Assembly (NCBI RefSeq): GCF_000499845.2
Contig: NC_023750.2
Span: 25,982,643-26,046,642 of the forward strand
Source of the DNA: Phaseolus vulgaris
Taxonomy: Eukaryota > Streptophyta > Magnoliopsida > Fabales > Fabaceae
Direction: 5' to 3'
DNA length: 64,000 nt
Shown here: positions 1 to 10,635 of the stretch, piece by piece
Numbering within the stretch: the first letter of the stretch is position 1
How the letters are laid out: each line of letters opens with the position of its first letter
Position numbers and translations under genes: made by a program
The notes under the pieces: generated by a model
Databases searched by the model: none
What the model was told of the DNA's origin: nothing
The model's input: the letters and a program-made list of their open reading frames with translations, nothing else

Positions 1-1014
1 TTAGGCGGGCGATTGTATTCCCGGCGTGCTGGTTGTTGGCGTGCTGGTGGTTGGCGCGCTTGGCTTCTTCCCTTATTTTCTCCTATCGTAAGGATAGCGA
101 GTCCTTTGGTCTTTTCTGGCCGCGCTGCCGTTTCCAGCACCCTCTGTGGCTGGATCCTGGTCTGGGCGCGTGCCTGGCGGGAGCCACGCTGCCTTCTTCT
201 CGGCGACTTCACTCTCGTCGGCGATGTGGGCCACCGCAAGTCGCCTGACTTCAGCAAACGTCGCTGGATGAGCCCTGATCAAGGCCTCGCAGAATGGCCC
301 TGGCTGCACGCCCTTCTTGAAGGCATAGACCACATTTCTTCATCCTTTGCCGGCGATCTGACCATCTGCGCGCCGAAGCGATTGAGGTAGTCTCTGAGGG
401 ATCCCCATGGTACTGCCTTATATCAAACAGATCATAGGACACCCTCGCGGTGCCTTATTCACGATATACTGCTCGACAAAGATTTTCGAGAATTGTTGAA
501 AATTAGTTATGTGGCCATTAGGCAGGCTCACAAACACTCCACGCTGTTCCCTGGAGCGTGCTCACGAACATCTTACAGTAGACGGCGTCCGACCCTCCCG
601 ACAGCATCACTGGGTGTGGAACGTGGTCAGATGAGCCTCTGGATCCTCCACGCCGGTAAAAACAGCTTTAACCGGAACCACGCTCGTGGGAATTGGCGTG
701 TCGGTAATCGCCTGAATGAAAGGCATTGGGAAGACGCGAGGCGGCGTCGACGGTGCCACCTCTTCAGCTGAAGAACGACCCTGCTGCTCCTGAAAGAGCT
801 CGACGCAGCTCCTCAGCTACCTTGCTGAGCTCCTCGTTCCTGGCGCGAGAGGCGACCAGGTCCTCATGTATCCTTGCCTGCTCGACGCGCGAGGCTTCTA
901 CAGTGGCCTGCAACGAGCGCATCATCTCTGCCATCTGCGCCATGGTCATGGCGGTTCGCCTTCAGCAGCGACAGGAGCCACGGGACTGGAGCGATGCTTC
1001 TCATCTTTCTCATT
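1..1014 (-). pseudogene. gag: Gypsy (Tat) gag fragment, element A, cut by window edge
   Basis: This is the N-terminal part of a Ty3/gypsy gag read leftwards from an ATG at 1014. It matches the gag of the element at 28358-39185 segment by segment: the MTMAQM start region near 949, the YDLFDIRQY motif near 420 and the KKGVQPGPFCEALIRAHP stretch near 300. The reading frame is broken several times, including just after the first codons, so it cannot make a full gag. It belongs with the leader and LTR to its right, and the rest of the element lies left of the window. Gag would form the virus-like particle; this copy is dead. Confidence 0.85.
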
Positions 1015-1376
1015 AACTTCAACGAACCACAGAAATACAGCAAATACACTTCAACCCCGATCGAATCAGCGATCAACCGGAGAAAACTCAAGAAACTGCG
1101 CAAGAACTCAAGAACACCGCAAACCTTCGAAGAAGATCGCAGCTTCACCAAAAAACCACCGTTTCCCCGCGAACCAAACAAGCAAACGAAAGGAACCGAA
1201 TCCACCGATCGAAAAGCCAAACAAACGGTTTAAAACGCAAACTTCACCGAACGAAACTCAAAGAAACTGCAAACGACGGTTGCACCAGCACACAACCGCG
1301 CAGAAAACCTCGAAAGCTTCCACGAACTCACGCTGTGGATGGAGCACGTTTTACACGGCCCACGGTGGGCGCCTGA
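1015..1376 (-). other. Untranslated leader and primer-binding site, element A
   Basis: A-rich untranslated leader between gag and LTR. It holds short imperfect repeats built on CCGAACGAAA/AAACCTCGAA words, like the leader of element 3. The primer-binding site, on the minus strand, is next to the LTR at about 1353-1374 (GGCGCCCACCGTGGGCC on minus). The same core occurs in the other gypsy elements of the window. I did not assign the priming tRNA. Confidence 0.7.
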
Positions 1377-2166
1377 TGATCCTGCCTGTTGACCGGAGCG
1401 CTGGAGAATGCCTCGTCAAAGGATCGACGTGCGCGCCGCTTCTCACTTCCGTTCCTCCTCTGGATCTATCTCAAGAACCTGCAAAGAAACGATACAGCGC
1501 CGCTGCGGCCGATCGCACTCCGACGCTCAAGTCAGTGACGTATCACCAAATACTAAGAACTGGAACCGTGCAAACTCTCTCTCTCACAAACAGCTCTGTC
1601 ACTCGCAAGCGTAAAGTGTATGAACTGAACGTGCGTACCTCAGAAAATCTGTTAAGAAATCTTATATACCTGGTGGTTTTCTCTCTCCTGGCAGTTACAG
1701 ACTTGACACGTGGCTCGCATCCAACTGTACACGTGCCATCATCTGGAGGCTCCCTGACCTGGCGCTGCTTCTACTCTCATTTTGGCTAAGTTACTTATGC
1801 ATGGTACTGCCCAGTGCATAGCTAACTTAGGAGTGCGATCTCTACTGAAACTGGCGAGTTAGGGCCTTCATACACCTTCCCTGTGGTCTCGCCGGCCGCC
1901 TTCATAATCTGCTTCTCCTCGTCTTCGCGATGTGCTTATTCTGGCGATCTCCGACTGCCTGGTCGCCTGAGTCTACATCTGGCGACTTCATCTTCAACCT
2001 GGCGATCGCCTATTCTGGTAAACTGGAAATCGGAACACGCCAACTTAACAATCGGCGACCACACGTGCCTCCCGACTTCCTTCCCATCTGCCAACCTGCG
2101 CCCTGCCAACACGCCTACACTGTAGCAGGATGCCACGTCATCGCACCCGTCCACCAGGGCGGTACA
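1377..2166 (-). repeat. LTR, family A (5' LTR of element A)
   Basis: On plus it runs from TGATCCTGCCTG to GGCGGTACA, so on minus it begins TGTACC and ends GGATCA. It is about 790 bp and is collinear with the LTRs at 28358-29285 and 38295-39185 and with the solo LTR at 8646-9442. A minus-strand TATA-like word lies near 1660-1670 (TATATAAG on minus). The right edge abuts the protease region of a second gypsy element, so this element inserted into that one. The 3' LTR is outside the window, so the target duplication cannot be checked. Confidence 0.85.
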
Positions 2167-3505
2167 ATCCTCGAAAACTTCCACTGACATTACGGACCTC
2201 GCATACCTCTTACGCTGCGACGCCGTACACCCGCCACCCGAGAACCCACCAGCTATGGTGTGGATTTCACCGAGGACGGGCGCCTCATGCTGCTATCCCT
2301 CACTGCCGCCTGGTTGCGAGCCTGGTGGTCGTCCCGCCTGTTCTCCATCAAGTAATCCTTCAGGAAACCATTCTTCACGAGCTCATCCAACTGATAGCCA
2401 AGCGCCAGACAGTTGTTGATATGGTCCCCGAACGCCTCGTGGAATTCGCACCATGACTCCTTGGAGGCCCCAGCACCTTGTCAGCTTTGATCGGTGGCCT
2501 CAACCTGTCGGCTATGCTGGGTATCGCGATAAGATCTTTGAGTTCCATCACGAAGTTGTGCCTTGGCGGCTTGCTTGCTTCTCTCCCTTGCTCTACTCGA
2601 CTCTTAGGTTGAGTCCTTCGTGGCTCGTAAGCGCGTTTCCTGTCCAATGTTCCTTTTTGTGACGGCTTGGTGAACCCGAACAGGCTGCGTGCGTATCTGT
2701 GCCTTGGGGCGCGCTGGCACAGTGGTTGTACATTTCTCGTACGTTTCACCTTCCGAGGCAATATGTTCTACCGCTTGTCGCCTTATCTCAGTGAAGGTTT
2801 TGGGGCGACTGCGGTTAAGCGTTTTACTGAAAGATCCGGGACGTACTCCCTTCTTGAATTCGTACACAATCATGGGTTCCTCCTTGGTGCCACTTTCACC
2901 ACCTGTGCCCCAAAGCGGCTTTTGTACTCCTTAGGTTTCACCTTGGAACTGCTTGACGTCGAAAGATCGTACGAGACTGGGGCGGGAGTTCTGTTGGCTA
3001 GGTACTGTTCTCTAAATAGTTGTGAAAGTTGGGCGAAAGACGTGACATGGCCCTCTGGGAGGCTGATGAACCAGTCCATGGCCATCCCTGTCAGGGTGCT
3101 CATGAAAAGCTTGCACCTAACAGCGTCTGAACCACCTACCAGCAACATCTGTGTATGGAACGCCGTGAGGTGTGCTTCTGGATCCTCCATTCCCGTGAAG
3201 GTCGCTTTGGGTCCTGTGAACGTATTGGGAATTGTCGTCTCCAAGATTGCCTGTGAAAATGGTGTTGTGAATTCCCTGGGTGGGGATGCAGCCTCCGGTT
3301 CGTCTCTACCACGCCATCTATGGCGTAACTCCTCGTTGGTGCGGTGGAGTTCCTCGCTTCTTGCTTGAGAAGCTGTAAGGTCCGCCTGCATGCGTTCCTG
3401 TTCTACTTTCGAGGCTGCCACTGCGTCTTGCAGCCCGTGCACCATGCCCATGAGCTGTTGTAGGGTCATCTCTTCACTCCTAGCACGAGCTGGTCGGGTG
3501 GTCAT
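2167..3505 (-). pseudogene. gag: Gypsy gag to protease-start fragment, element 6
   Basis: Read leftwards from 3505 (MTTRPARARSEEM). The first 200 codons hold a good gag: a coiled N-terminal region, then the core motifs MEDPEAHLTAFHTQM and MDWFISLPEGH. The frame then shifts near 2870, and the C-terminal gag continues to the zinc-knuckle region near 2450. The end at 2167 is the spacer before protease, where element A is inserted. The protein diverges more from elements 2 and 3 than these do from each other, so it is another subfamily. Non-functional because of the frameshifts and the truncation. Confidence 0.8.
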
Positions 3506-3586
3506 GGCTTTCCGGGGATCCTCTCGATTTATCTAAATGTTGGAATCTGGAACTGAAAGTATGTGTGGTGGAACCGATGTTTATAT

Positions 3587-3608
3587 CGGCCCCACGGTGG
3601 GCGCCAGA
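3587..3608 (-). other. Primer-binding site, element 6
   Basis: On minus the bases next to the LTR read TGGCGCCCACCGTGGGGCC, the same core as in elements 2, 3 and D. It lies directly beside the LTR end, as expected for priming of minus-strand DNA. Bases 3506-3586 are the short untranslated leader. Confidence 0.75.
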
Positions 3609-4544
3609 TGTTCCGGCCGGGTTGACCTGGGTCGTCTTTATGCGTGGCTTGTTCTAACGAGCTAGGGCACCTTCATTTTGCTTCGTTTGTCAGTACCTGA
3701 AAAAGAAGAACAAAGGGGCGCCCTCGCGGCCGTTTGCACTCCGACGATCAAGTCAGCTAGCGAGAAACACCAAAGTAGCTAGAAACTGTATATAATCTCA
3801 ATGACTGAAAACTGTATGGCTAAACTGTGTTGCCCTAATTGTCTTGTGCTCTCAGCGGATGCGCCGTCAAGAACAATTAGGGTTTGTGCTCTGTATGTCT
3901 ATCTGGGAACTAGGTTAAAACTCGTGTAACTGTGAAAAACGTACCTCTCTAGGGCTTATTTGTGCCCTATCTATAGGTGAAAACTAGGGTTTACCTCTGC
4001 GTTGCCTCCTATTATCTAGGGTTCCTTGGAGAAGGTCCTTGCGCCGCTATCTTTAGGATCTTAGCGTATCTGGCCCATGGACTTCCCTTATCTGGAGTGC
4101 AATGTATAACCTTATGGCCATTGGGCTCTAACTTGAGCGCTGTATTTATCGCGCCATCATGTGTTCGAGTGCCCTAATTAAACACGTGTCATGCATGCAG
4201 CCTTCCCTGGATACCTTTAGTGAGCACGTGGGCATTACCACGTGCCCTTTTGACTTGATCATTTATTCTGCGCATAGGGACCCACAGTGCCGCCACCCAA
4301 CTTAGGGTTATCCCCTCGTGTGGGCCCCCCTCTCTGTGAAATGCTTACGTCATGCAGGTTGACTCTTCGGGCGATGTCTTACTTAGGCGATGGGCGATGA
4401 TCCATCTTGGCGGTGACACATCTCGGCGATAACCGCTTATTTATGCTGCAGAACGCCGCTTTTACATACAACGACTACGTTGACTTCTTGACTACCTACC
4501 TTTCTCTTGTCCACGTCATCACACCCGATGACCTGGTCGGTACA
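3609..4544 (-). repeat. LTR of element 6 (5' LTR)
   Basis: On plus it runs from TGTTCCGGCCGGG to GGTCGGTACA, about 936 bp. On minus it starts TGTACC and ends GGAACA, close to the family B ends. It contains the phrase seen in other LTRs here (CACTCCGACGATCAAGTCAG at about 3736). The right flank is an antisense-gene exon of a different element, so element 6 inserted there. The other end is lost, so no target duplication can be tested. Confidence 0.75.
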
Positions 4545-4823
4545 TTACATTCTCATCAACCTCCCTCATCGCCCTCGGCTCCTCTCCTTCGACGTTGAAC
4601 TAAAGGAGACCCCGAGCTCTCCTCTTCGATATATACAACGGTGGTGGGAGCCTTCACCAACCGCTTCCTCTTCTTATCACCGCTGGTCTCGGGGCCTTCA
4701 GCTGGCGCGACCGAGATGGGGGAGGCCGAGATGGGCTCGGAGGTGGCCTCAGTGGACGACCCGACAGCTCGTCGGCTTTTGGCAAGCGCAATCAGCTTCT
4801 GTCGTCGTTCCTTGTTAGAAGTC
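4545..4823 (-). pseudogene. Antisense-gene exon 2 remnant (element 7)
   Basis: Read leftwards, the start MTSNKERRQKLIALAKSRR and the segment SVAPAEGP...KKRKRLVKA match the start of exon 2 of the antisense gene in element 2 (MSGKDRKLALLELAKRR, SVAPAGGP, KKRKRLVKA). The exon is cut at 4545 by element 6. The expected splice acceptor just upstream reads GCTG instead of GCAG, so it looks mutated. The gene body lies on minus, which implies a plus-strand gypsy element whose other parts are not recognisable here. Function unknown; the family is described under 22100-24339. Confidence 0.7.
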
Positions 4824-5820
4824 ATATCAGCATCAGTTAAACATGGCAAGGGGTTAGTGCATAAGGAGTCAAGGAAGCGAACGAGTGCAGAAAAGTAATT
4901 AACATATGCAAATGTGCAAGTGTGGCAAGCAAGCGCGAGGATGCATGCCCAGAGAAATAGCAAAAAAAAGGAAAGAGAAGGCAAACCAATTAATATTATA
5001 TATATATATATATATAAATGATAAAAATAAAAAATGCGGATACGAAGGTGCGAGAGCGCCTGTGTGCCCGTTAGTGTTTAATAATATTAATAATATTTAA
5101 CAGTATTAATTATATTTAATAGAATAAAAATATTTAATAATATTAATAATATTTAAAAGTATTATCAATATTTAATTACAGTAAAATATTTCATAATTTT
5201 AATAATGTTAATAATAGTATTAATAATATTAATAATATTTAATAATGTTTAAAAATATTAATAATATTTAATAATTTTAATAATTTAAGAGTATTAATAA
5301 TATATATAATATTTAAAAATATTATGAATATTTAATAACAGTAAAATATTTCATAACATTAATAATATTTATAATGTTAATAATCGTATTATAATATTAA
5401 TAGAATTTAATAATGTTTAATAGTATTAATAATATTAAGAGTATTAATAATATTTAATAGTATTAATAATATTTAATAGTATTAATAATATTTAATAATG
5501 TTTAATAGTATTAATAATATTTAAAAGTATTAATAATATTTAATAGTATTTATAGTATTAATAATTTAATAGTATTAATAATTTAATAGTATGAATAAAA
5601 TTAATAATATTTAATGGTATTAATAATATTTAAAAATATTATGAATATTTAATAATAGTAAAATATTTCATAATATTAATAATATTTTTGTAATAATTAC
5701 TAATATTATTAACTTAATAATAATAAATGATATTAATATATTAATATTAATATATCTATTTATTAATTATATTGATATTGATAATTATACTTATAAATAT
5801 AATATGAGAACTAAACTTGA
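4824..5820. repeat. Residual antisense-gene intron, (TA)n and ATT/AAT low-complexity tract
   Basis: Up to about 4980 this is probably intron of the antisense-gene remnant. A (TA)n run follows at about 4994-5016. From 5080 to 5820 the DNA is almost pure A and T, made of words such as TTAATAATATTAATAATATT in imperfect arrays. No coding potential. Confidence 0.8.
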
Positions 5821-8645
5821 ACCATAATAATTGGAAAAGAAGCAATGTCTGTAAGTGTCAAAAGTTTTTTCTTACTTTTCCTGCTTGTGTTGTGAACCTT
5901 CAACGATTTTCTTTTGGTCTGATGCAGAGTACTGTGATTGTTGAAATGATTACAGGAGGTCAGACTGTTGTGCCTGCGTATTGCTGACATGATCTTGGTG
6001 TGAACTTATTTTCCTATACTTTTTCATTGAAATTCCTATTATGTCTTTGGAAAACGTTGTCATTGTTCCTTTCAATGGGCATTCGTCTTGCATAGTTTGT
6101 TATTTACGACAAGCGGGTTAGCTTTGTCACTTGCGTTGGGTGTCCAGAGATGGACCATGTTTGGTTTTTGATGAGAAGTGTTGCTTTACTTGGATGTTTA
6201 GAGAAGATTATCCTTTCTTATTCTAATTTTATTATGATTCTAAATAATTCTTTCAATTCATGATTTTGTTCGGTTTATTTTAAGTTAATTCTATTTTGTA
6301 TTTTTGTTTTCTTATGTATATTTGTTTTAAGAATTTAAATTTTCAAGTAATTCTTGAAGGATAATGTGTTGCTATATTTTATAATTAGATATTTATGTAA
6401 ACACTAAAAAATATTTAATTTTAATGGAATTTATTATGGGGGATTATTATAAGAGATACGTGTTTTTGGGATTTATTAACTATGGTAAGTTAGATGATTT
6501 TTCAAAATCCATTGACTTCCACTTCACTTCTTTACATTTATTTTCGGAGGCAACTTTTAACAATTTTAGAGAGAAGCCATATCACTTTTAATTGTTGTAG
6601 CACATTTAATTCTAAATCATTTTTCTTATTTTATTTCTTATCTTCTTTTTTGTCTACTATTTATCTTTGTTTCTTAATCTTGTTTCGGAGGCACTTTTCA
6701 TCCTATTTCATCTTTCAATTTGGTATCCAACAGGTATTTTCCTATTTATTAATCATCATTTGTTATCTTCTTCCTTTTGTCTCATAAATCTTTATTTTTA
6801 GTTTTTTCCTTTATTTTCAACTTATCTATATAATGTTTAATGAAATGAATAGTTTGTGGAAGAATGTTTGATTTTTATTATTTTATTTTATTACTAATGT
6901 GATACCAGATGGTGGTGGAAGTTAAAAGCCATTGGATGAGAAGAGGTTACATTCATAAAAGATAATTTTTTTATCCGTTTTTAATAGTTTTTTCGGAGGT
7001 AACCTATAATTTTTTTATATACAGGATTAATTTATTAAGAGGAACTAAATCTAAAGTATAATTTTTTTTAGTGATAAATAATTTTTACAAGTGATAACAT
7101 ATTTTAGAGCCATTGATGTTAGATTTTCGTACTTTTTCTGTAGTTTTTTTTTTTTGCTTATTAATAATTAAAAGCATGCGGATGTTATTTTAAATAATTA
7201 CTTTTTATATTACTTATTGGATTATATAAATTTTGCCTTGATAAGGAAATAAATATCAACATATTGTTTTTTATTAAAAAAATAAATACCAAGTAATAAT
7301 TGTTTTATTATATAATAGATTTTAAGGTGGATCATTTCATTACTGGTTGCTAGTGTTTAGGTGTATTGTATTGTTATATGGATTGGAGTACCCTTAAGTA
7401 CTCTAATCCTTAATGTGTATTATGTAGTTAGGCAGTCATAGAAGATGGACCATGTTTGATTTTTTTCTCGAGGAAAAGATGATTGTTATAGCTGGATAGT
7501 TTAGAAGAAAATATACCCTTTCTTATCCAATTTCTATTAATAGAATAGTCATAATTAAACTCTTTACTATTTTAATTTGTACTTTTAGTTTTCTTATAGT
7601 ATATTTTTTTTAATGATTTAATTTTCAAGTGACTCGTGAAAGATAATGCGTTGCTAACAATTCTATGATTAAGATTTCATATAACACTTAAAATATTTAT
7701 TTTAAAGAAAATTTATTATGAGGGGTTTTTAATTTTATTATTTTATATATCAACGTACTTTTGTATAAACTGAAGATGGGCATTATGATGTTCTATTGCT
7801 TCATAAATATTAAATGCTTTTTATTTTTTTATTTTGTTTTTTAATTTATGAGTTATTTCTTTATAGTTTATGACTCCTATTTGATATTTATATAGGTTAT
7901 TATTTATAAATTATGAACCAATAACTTTTCTTAAGAAGTTTTTTCACGCATTAATTTTCTTTCACCGTTTCCACAAGTTCATGCATTAATGTATATAAAT
8001 GTTTTATATAATATAATTCATAAGACATTTTTTTTATTATTTTAACTTGAATGAAAATATTTTAGATATATTACAAGGTTAAGAGTATTAAATAAAAATT
8101 ATTTTAGATATATTTTAACCTTCATATAACAACGTAGAAAATCAAGATGAAAGAAACAGAATCGTAACCCTCTTTTATCCTTTCTCTCCTTCTTCTCCCT
8201 CTCCTTTTTTCTTCATTTCTCTCTATACCTCGTTTATTCCAATTAATCCCCCATGTTTTAGTTAAGGAGTTAGGGTACATTTCTACCCAATCATTTTTTC
8301 AACAGAGTAGTTCATTTTTTACTCTAAGATCCTTATTCTTTGTTTTTTTCTATGATTAGTCATCAATCTTAGTGGGGCCAGTTGAGAAAGTGTTTCTCTC
8401 ACTTTCATTACGCTCGTACTAAATTTTATAATGTTTGGATAACTTGCTCTACGTTCCTAATGTCCCAAGTTTCATTTATCTAGCAGAGATGTTATTTGAT
8501 AAAATTGTTTGATTTTTTGTTTTGTGACATGTATAAATATTATATTTTGATAGTTTGAAAGTCAATTATTGTTTTTGATGATGGAAAAGTTCTTGAATTG
8601 TATAATTTTTAAATGTTATGTGATTGAATAATATGTATTATATAT
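5821..8645. other. AT-rich unclassified DNA with an internal duplication
   Basis: About 2.8 kb of AT-rich, non-coding DNA without retrotransposon homology that I can see. Two segments, about 6140-6445 and 7440-7735, are imperfect direct repeats: both carry GATGGACCATGTTTG, then CCTTTCTTAT, then TTTTCAAGTGA/TTTTCAAGTAA, then GATAATG..TTGCTA. The 97-codon open frame at 6494-6787 is hydrophobic and low in complexity and I do not take it as a gene. A short exon-like frame at 5928-5987 follows a TCTGATGCAG splice-acceptor-like site. This may be original host DNA or a very old element. Confidence 0.5.
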
Positions 8646-9442
8646 TGATCCTGCCAGTTGACCAGAACGTTGGAACTTGCCTCGTCAACTTGGATCGAGT
8701 GTGCACCGCTTCAACCTCCGTCCTCCGCCAGATCACCTCAAGAACCTGCAAAAGAACAGAGCGGCGCTGCTGCGGCCGATCGCACTCCACGCCCAAGTCA
8801 GTGACCAACCACCAATACAAGAGCATAACACTCAAGAACTCTCAAGGAACCGTGCAATGTTCTCTCTCACAGTATGCTCAAGAACTCGCAAGCGTAAGAG
8901 TATAATCTGAACGTGCGTACCTCGAAAGTTCGTTGGGAACCTTTTATACCTGGTCACTTTCTCTCCTGGCAGTTAAGCCTGGACACGTGGCTCGCATCCA
9001 GTCGTACACATGCCATCATCTGGAGCCTCCTTGACTTGGGCGCTACTTCTGACTCTCTTTTGGCTAAGTTACTTATGCATGGTACTGCCAGTGCATAGCT
9101 AACTTGGGAGTGCGATCTCTACTGGAACTGGCGAGTTAGGGTGCTTCGTACACCTTCCTGTGGTCTCGCCGGCCGCCTTCATAATCTGCACCACCTTCGT
9201 CTCCGGCGATGTGCTTGCTCTGGCGATCTCTAATCACTAGGTCGCCTGAGTTTACATTTGGCGACTTCATCTTTAACCCGGTGATCGCCGATTCTGGTAT
9301 GCTGGAGATCGGAACACGCCAACTTAATAACTGGCGACTTCACGAGCCCCCGACTTCTTTCCCTTCTGCCAACCTGGCGTTTGTCAACACGCCGATACCG
9401 TAGCTTGATGCACGTCATCACTTCGACTACCAGGGCGGTACA
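8646..9442 (-). repeat. Solo LTR, family A, with 5-bp target duplication
   Basis: Runs on plus from TGATCCTGCCAG to GGGCGGTACA, about 797 bp, collinear with the LTRs of elements A and 3. It is flanked by TATAT on both sides (8641-8645 and 9443-9447), a perfect 5-bp target duplication. No internal sequence is present, so this is the product of recombination between the two LTRs of a once complete element inserted in the AT-rich DNA. Confidence 0.93.
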
Positions 9443-9447
9443 TATAT

Positions 9448-9667
9448 GAATGATGAAATTGTATGAATTGATGTCATACATTTGGAATAATGTATGGTTG
9501 TTGTTTGATGGCATTAAGTATGAAAGTCTATGGTTAACAAACATTCTCTGCTTCACTGATGATTTAAGTATATAAACTAAGATATCAGGTGGTGAGAAGC
9601 TAAGAGGGAGTTCATAACACCGGTATTGGATGTTTTGAACTTTACTCTGATCCTTTCTCTTGGATTC
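9448..9667. other. AT-rich flank, nothing recognised
   Basis: Continuation of the AT-rich DNA to the right of the solo LTR. I see no open frame, RNA or repeat of note. Confidence 0.5.
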
Positions 9668-10543
9668 TGATCCGGTCGGTCATCGGTAGTCAGTGACGTC
9701 AGCAAAGATAGCCGTGGGACGTTCTTAGTGGAACGTGGGCAGGGAAGTAGATGAGTCATTGAGAAGTCACCCAGGGGGGTGATCCGGTCGTCAGGGATGG
9801 CGGTCAAGAGGATGCGCGATCAACGCTAGATAGCGCTTGGAAGCAGGGGTGTGCGCTATGGTGCACTGATCGATCGTCCGGTGTGGGCAATGGTCATCGG
9901 GTTTTTTGTGTTGCACGCAGTTTAAGTGGAACGAAGGACGTTTCCCAGCAGAGGCGTTGCATACGAGCTTGTGTGGCAGAGTATCAGAGAAAGGAGGTTA
10001 AGTGTTTAGTGTGTCGTGCCCGAGAGTGGCCTAAGGAGCTAGTAAGCCAGTCCGGTGATTGGTGCTCTCTTAACCATACGTGCATGGTGCAAGCAGAGGT
10101 GATCGTTCATACAGTAGGTGATGCCTGGTGCGTGCGCTTAGCCAAGCCACACTCGGTACTCACCACTGAGTTGCACGAGACACTAGTGAAGAAAGCGCTA
10201 AGTTACTTCATACCGAATACTTAGGCACGCAACAGGGTATATAAGGCATTCGCACTCATGCAGAGGGAGGTAGATTCATTCTTGCAAGTTACTAGTTTAC
10301 ACAGAGAGGAGAGAGAGAGAGAATCACAGGTGCACCGAGTCTCGTTGAGATTCTTAGTTTCTTAGTTCTTTGGTGGTTTTGCAAAGGCTGATTGAGCGTC
10401 GAAGTGCAATCGGCGCTAGAGGCACGTTTGGTGTGTTTCGCAGGTTTGCTTTGGAGTTTCTTATGGAGTGCTTGGAGCGTTTCTTGCGGAAGACAGAGTT
10501 TGACGTGGCGAATCCTTCGACGTTCGAATCACCTGCGAGATCA
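9668..10543 (+). repeat. LTR, family C (5' LTR of composite element 1)
   Basis: Begins TGATCCGGTCGG and ends GCGAGATCA, followed by a PBS-like stretch, so it is a 5' LTR on plus. It is collinear with the LTRs of element 2 (TCGGTCATCGG start, GTGACGTCAGC near 9695) but clearly more diverged. A TATA-like box TATATAAG lies at 10238-10245, with a GA-rich stretch behind it. The downstream partner LTR is not of this family (see 13904-14653). Confidence 0.8.
10238..10245 (+). promoter_or_regulatory. TATA-like box in family C LTR
   Basis: TATATAAG stands about 300 bp before the LTR end, a plausible U3/R junction. Transcription would start some 30 bp downstream and read towards gag. Inference from the motif and its position only. 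Confidence 0.5.
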
Positions 10544-10545
10544 TT

Positions 10546-10567
10546 TGGTGGCCCACGTGGGGCCCGT
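10546..10567 (+). other. Primer-binding site, element 1
   Basis: TGGTGGCCCACGTGGGGCCC lies two or three bases after the LTR end. It is a slightly mutated form of the TGGCGCCCACCGTGGGGCC site of the other gypsy elements. Confidence 0.65.
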
Positions 10568-10635
10568 GTGAATTTGTGATCCATCCACCTTTGCTGTCAG
10601 ACTTCGTTTATTCTTGAGATTCTTTGCTGAGAAAA

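Noticed and set aside
13..390. 125-codon open frame on plus
   Set aside because: It is the complement of a gag fragment; other LTR and gag regions give similar shadow frames.
866..1789. 307-codon frame on plus
   Set aside because: Runs across gag complement, leader and LTR of a minus-strand element; no homology in this frame.
6494..6787. 97-codon hydrophobic frame in AT-rich DNA
   Set aside because: Low-complexity F/L/S/Y composition typical of chance frames in T-rich DNA; no splice or promoter support.
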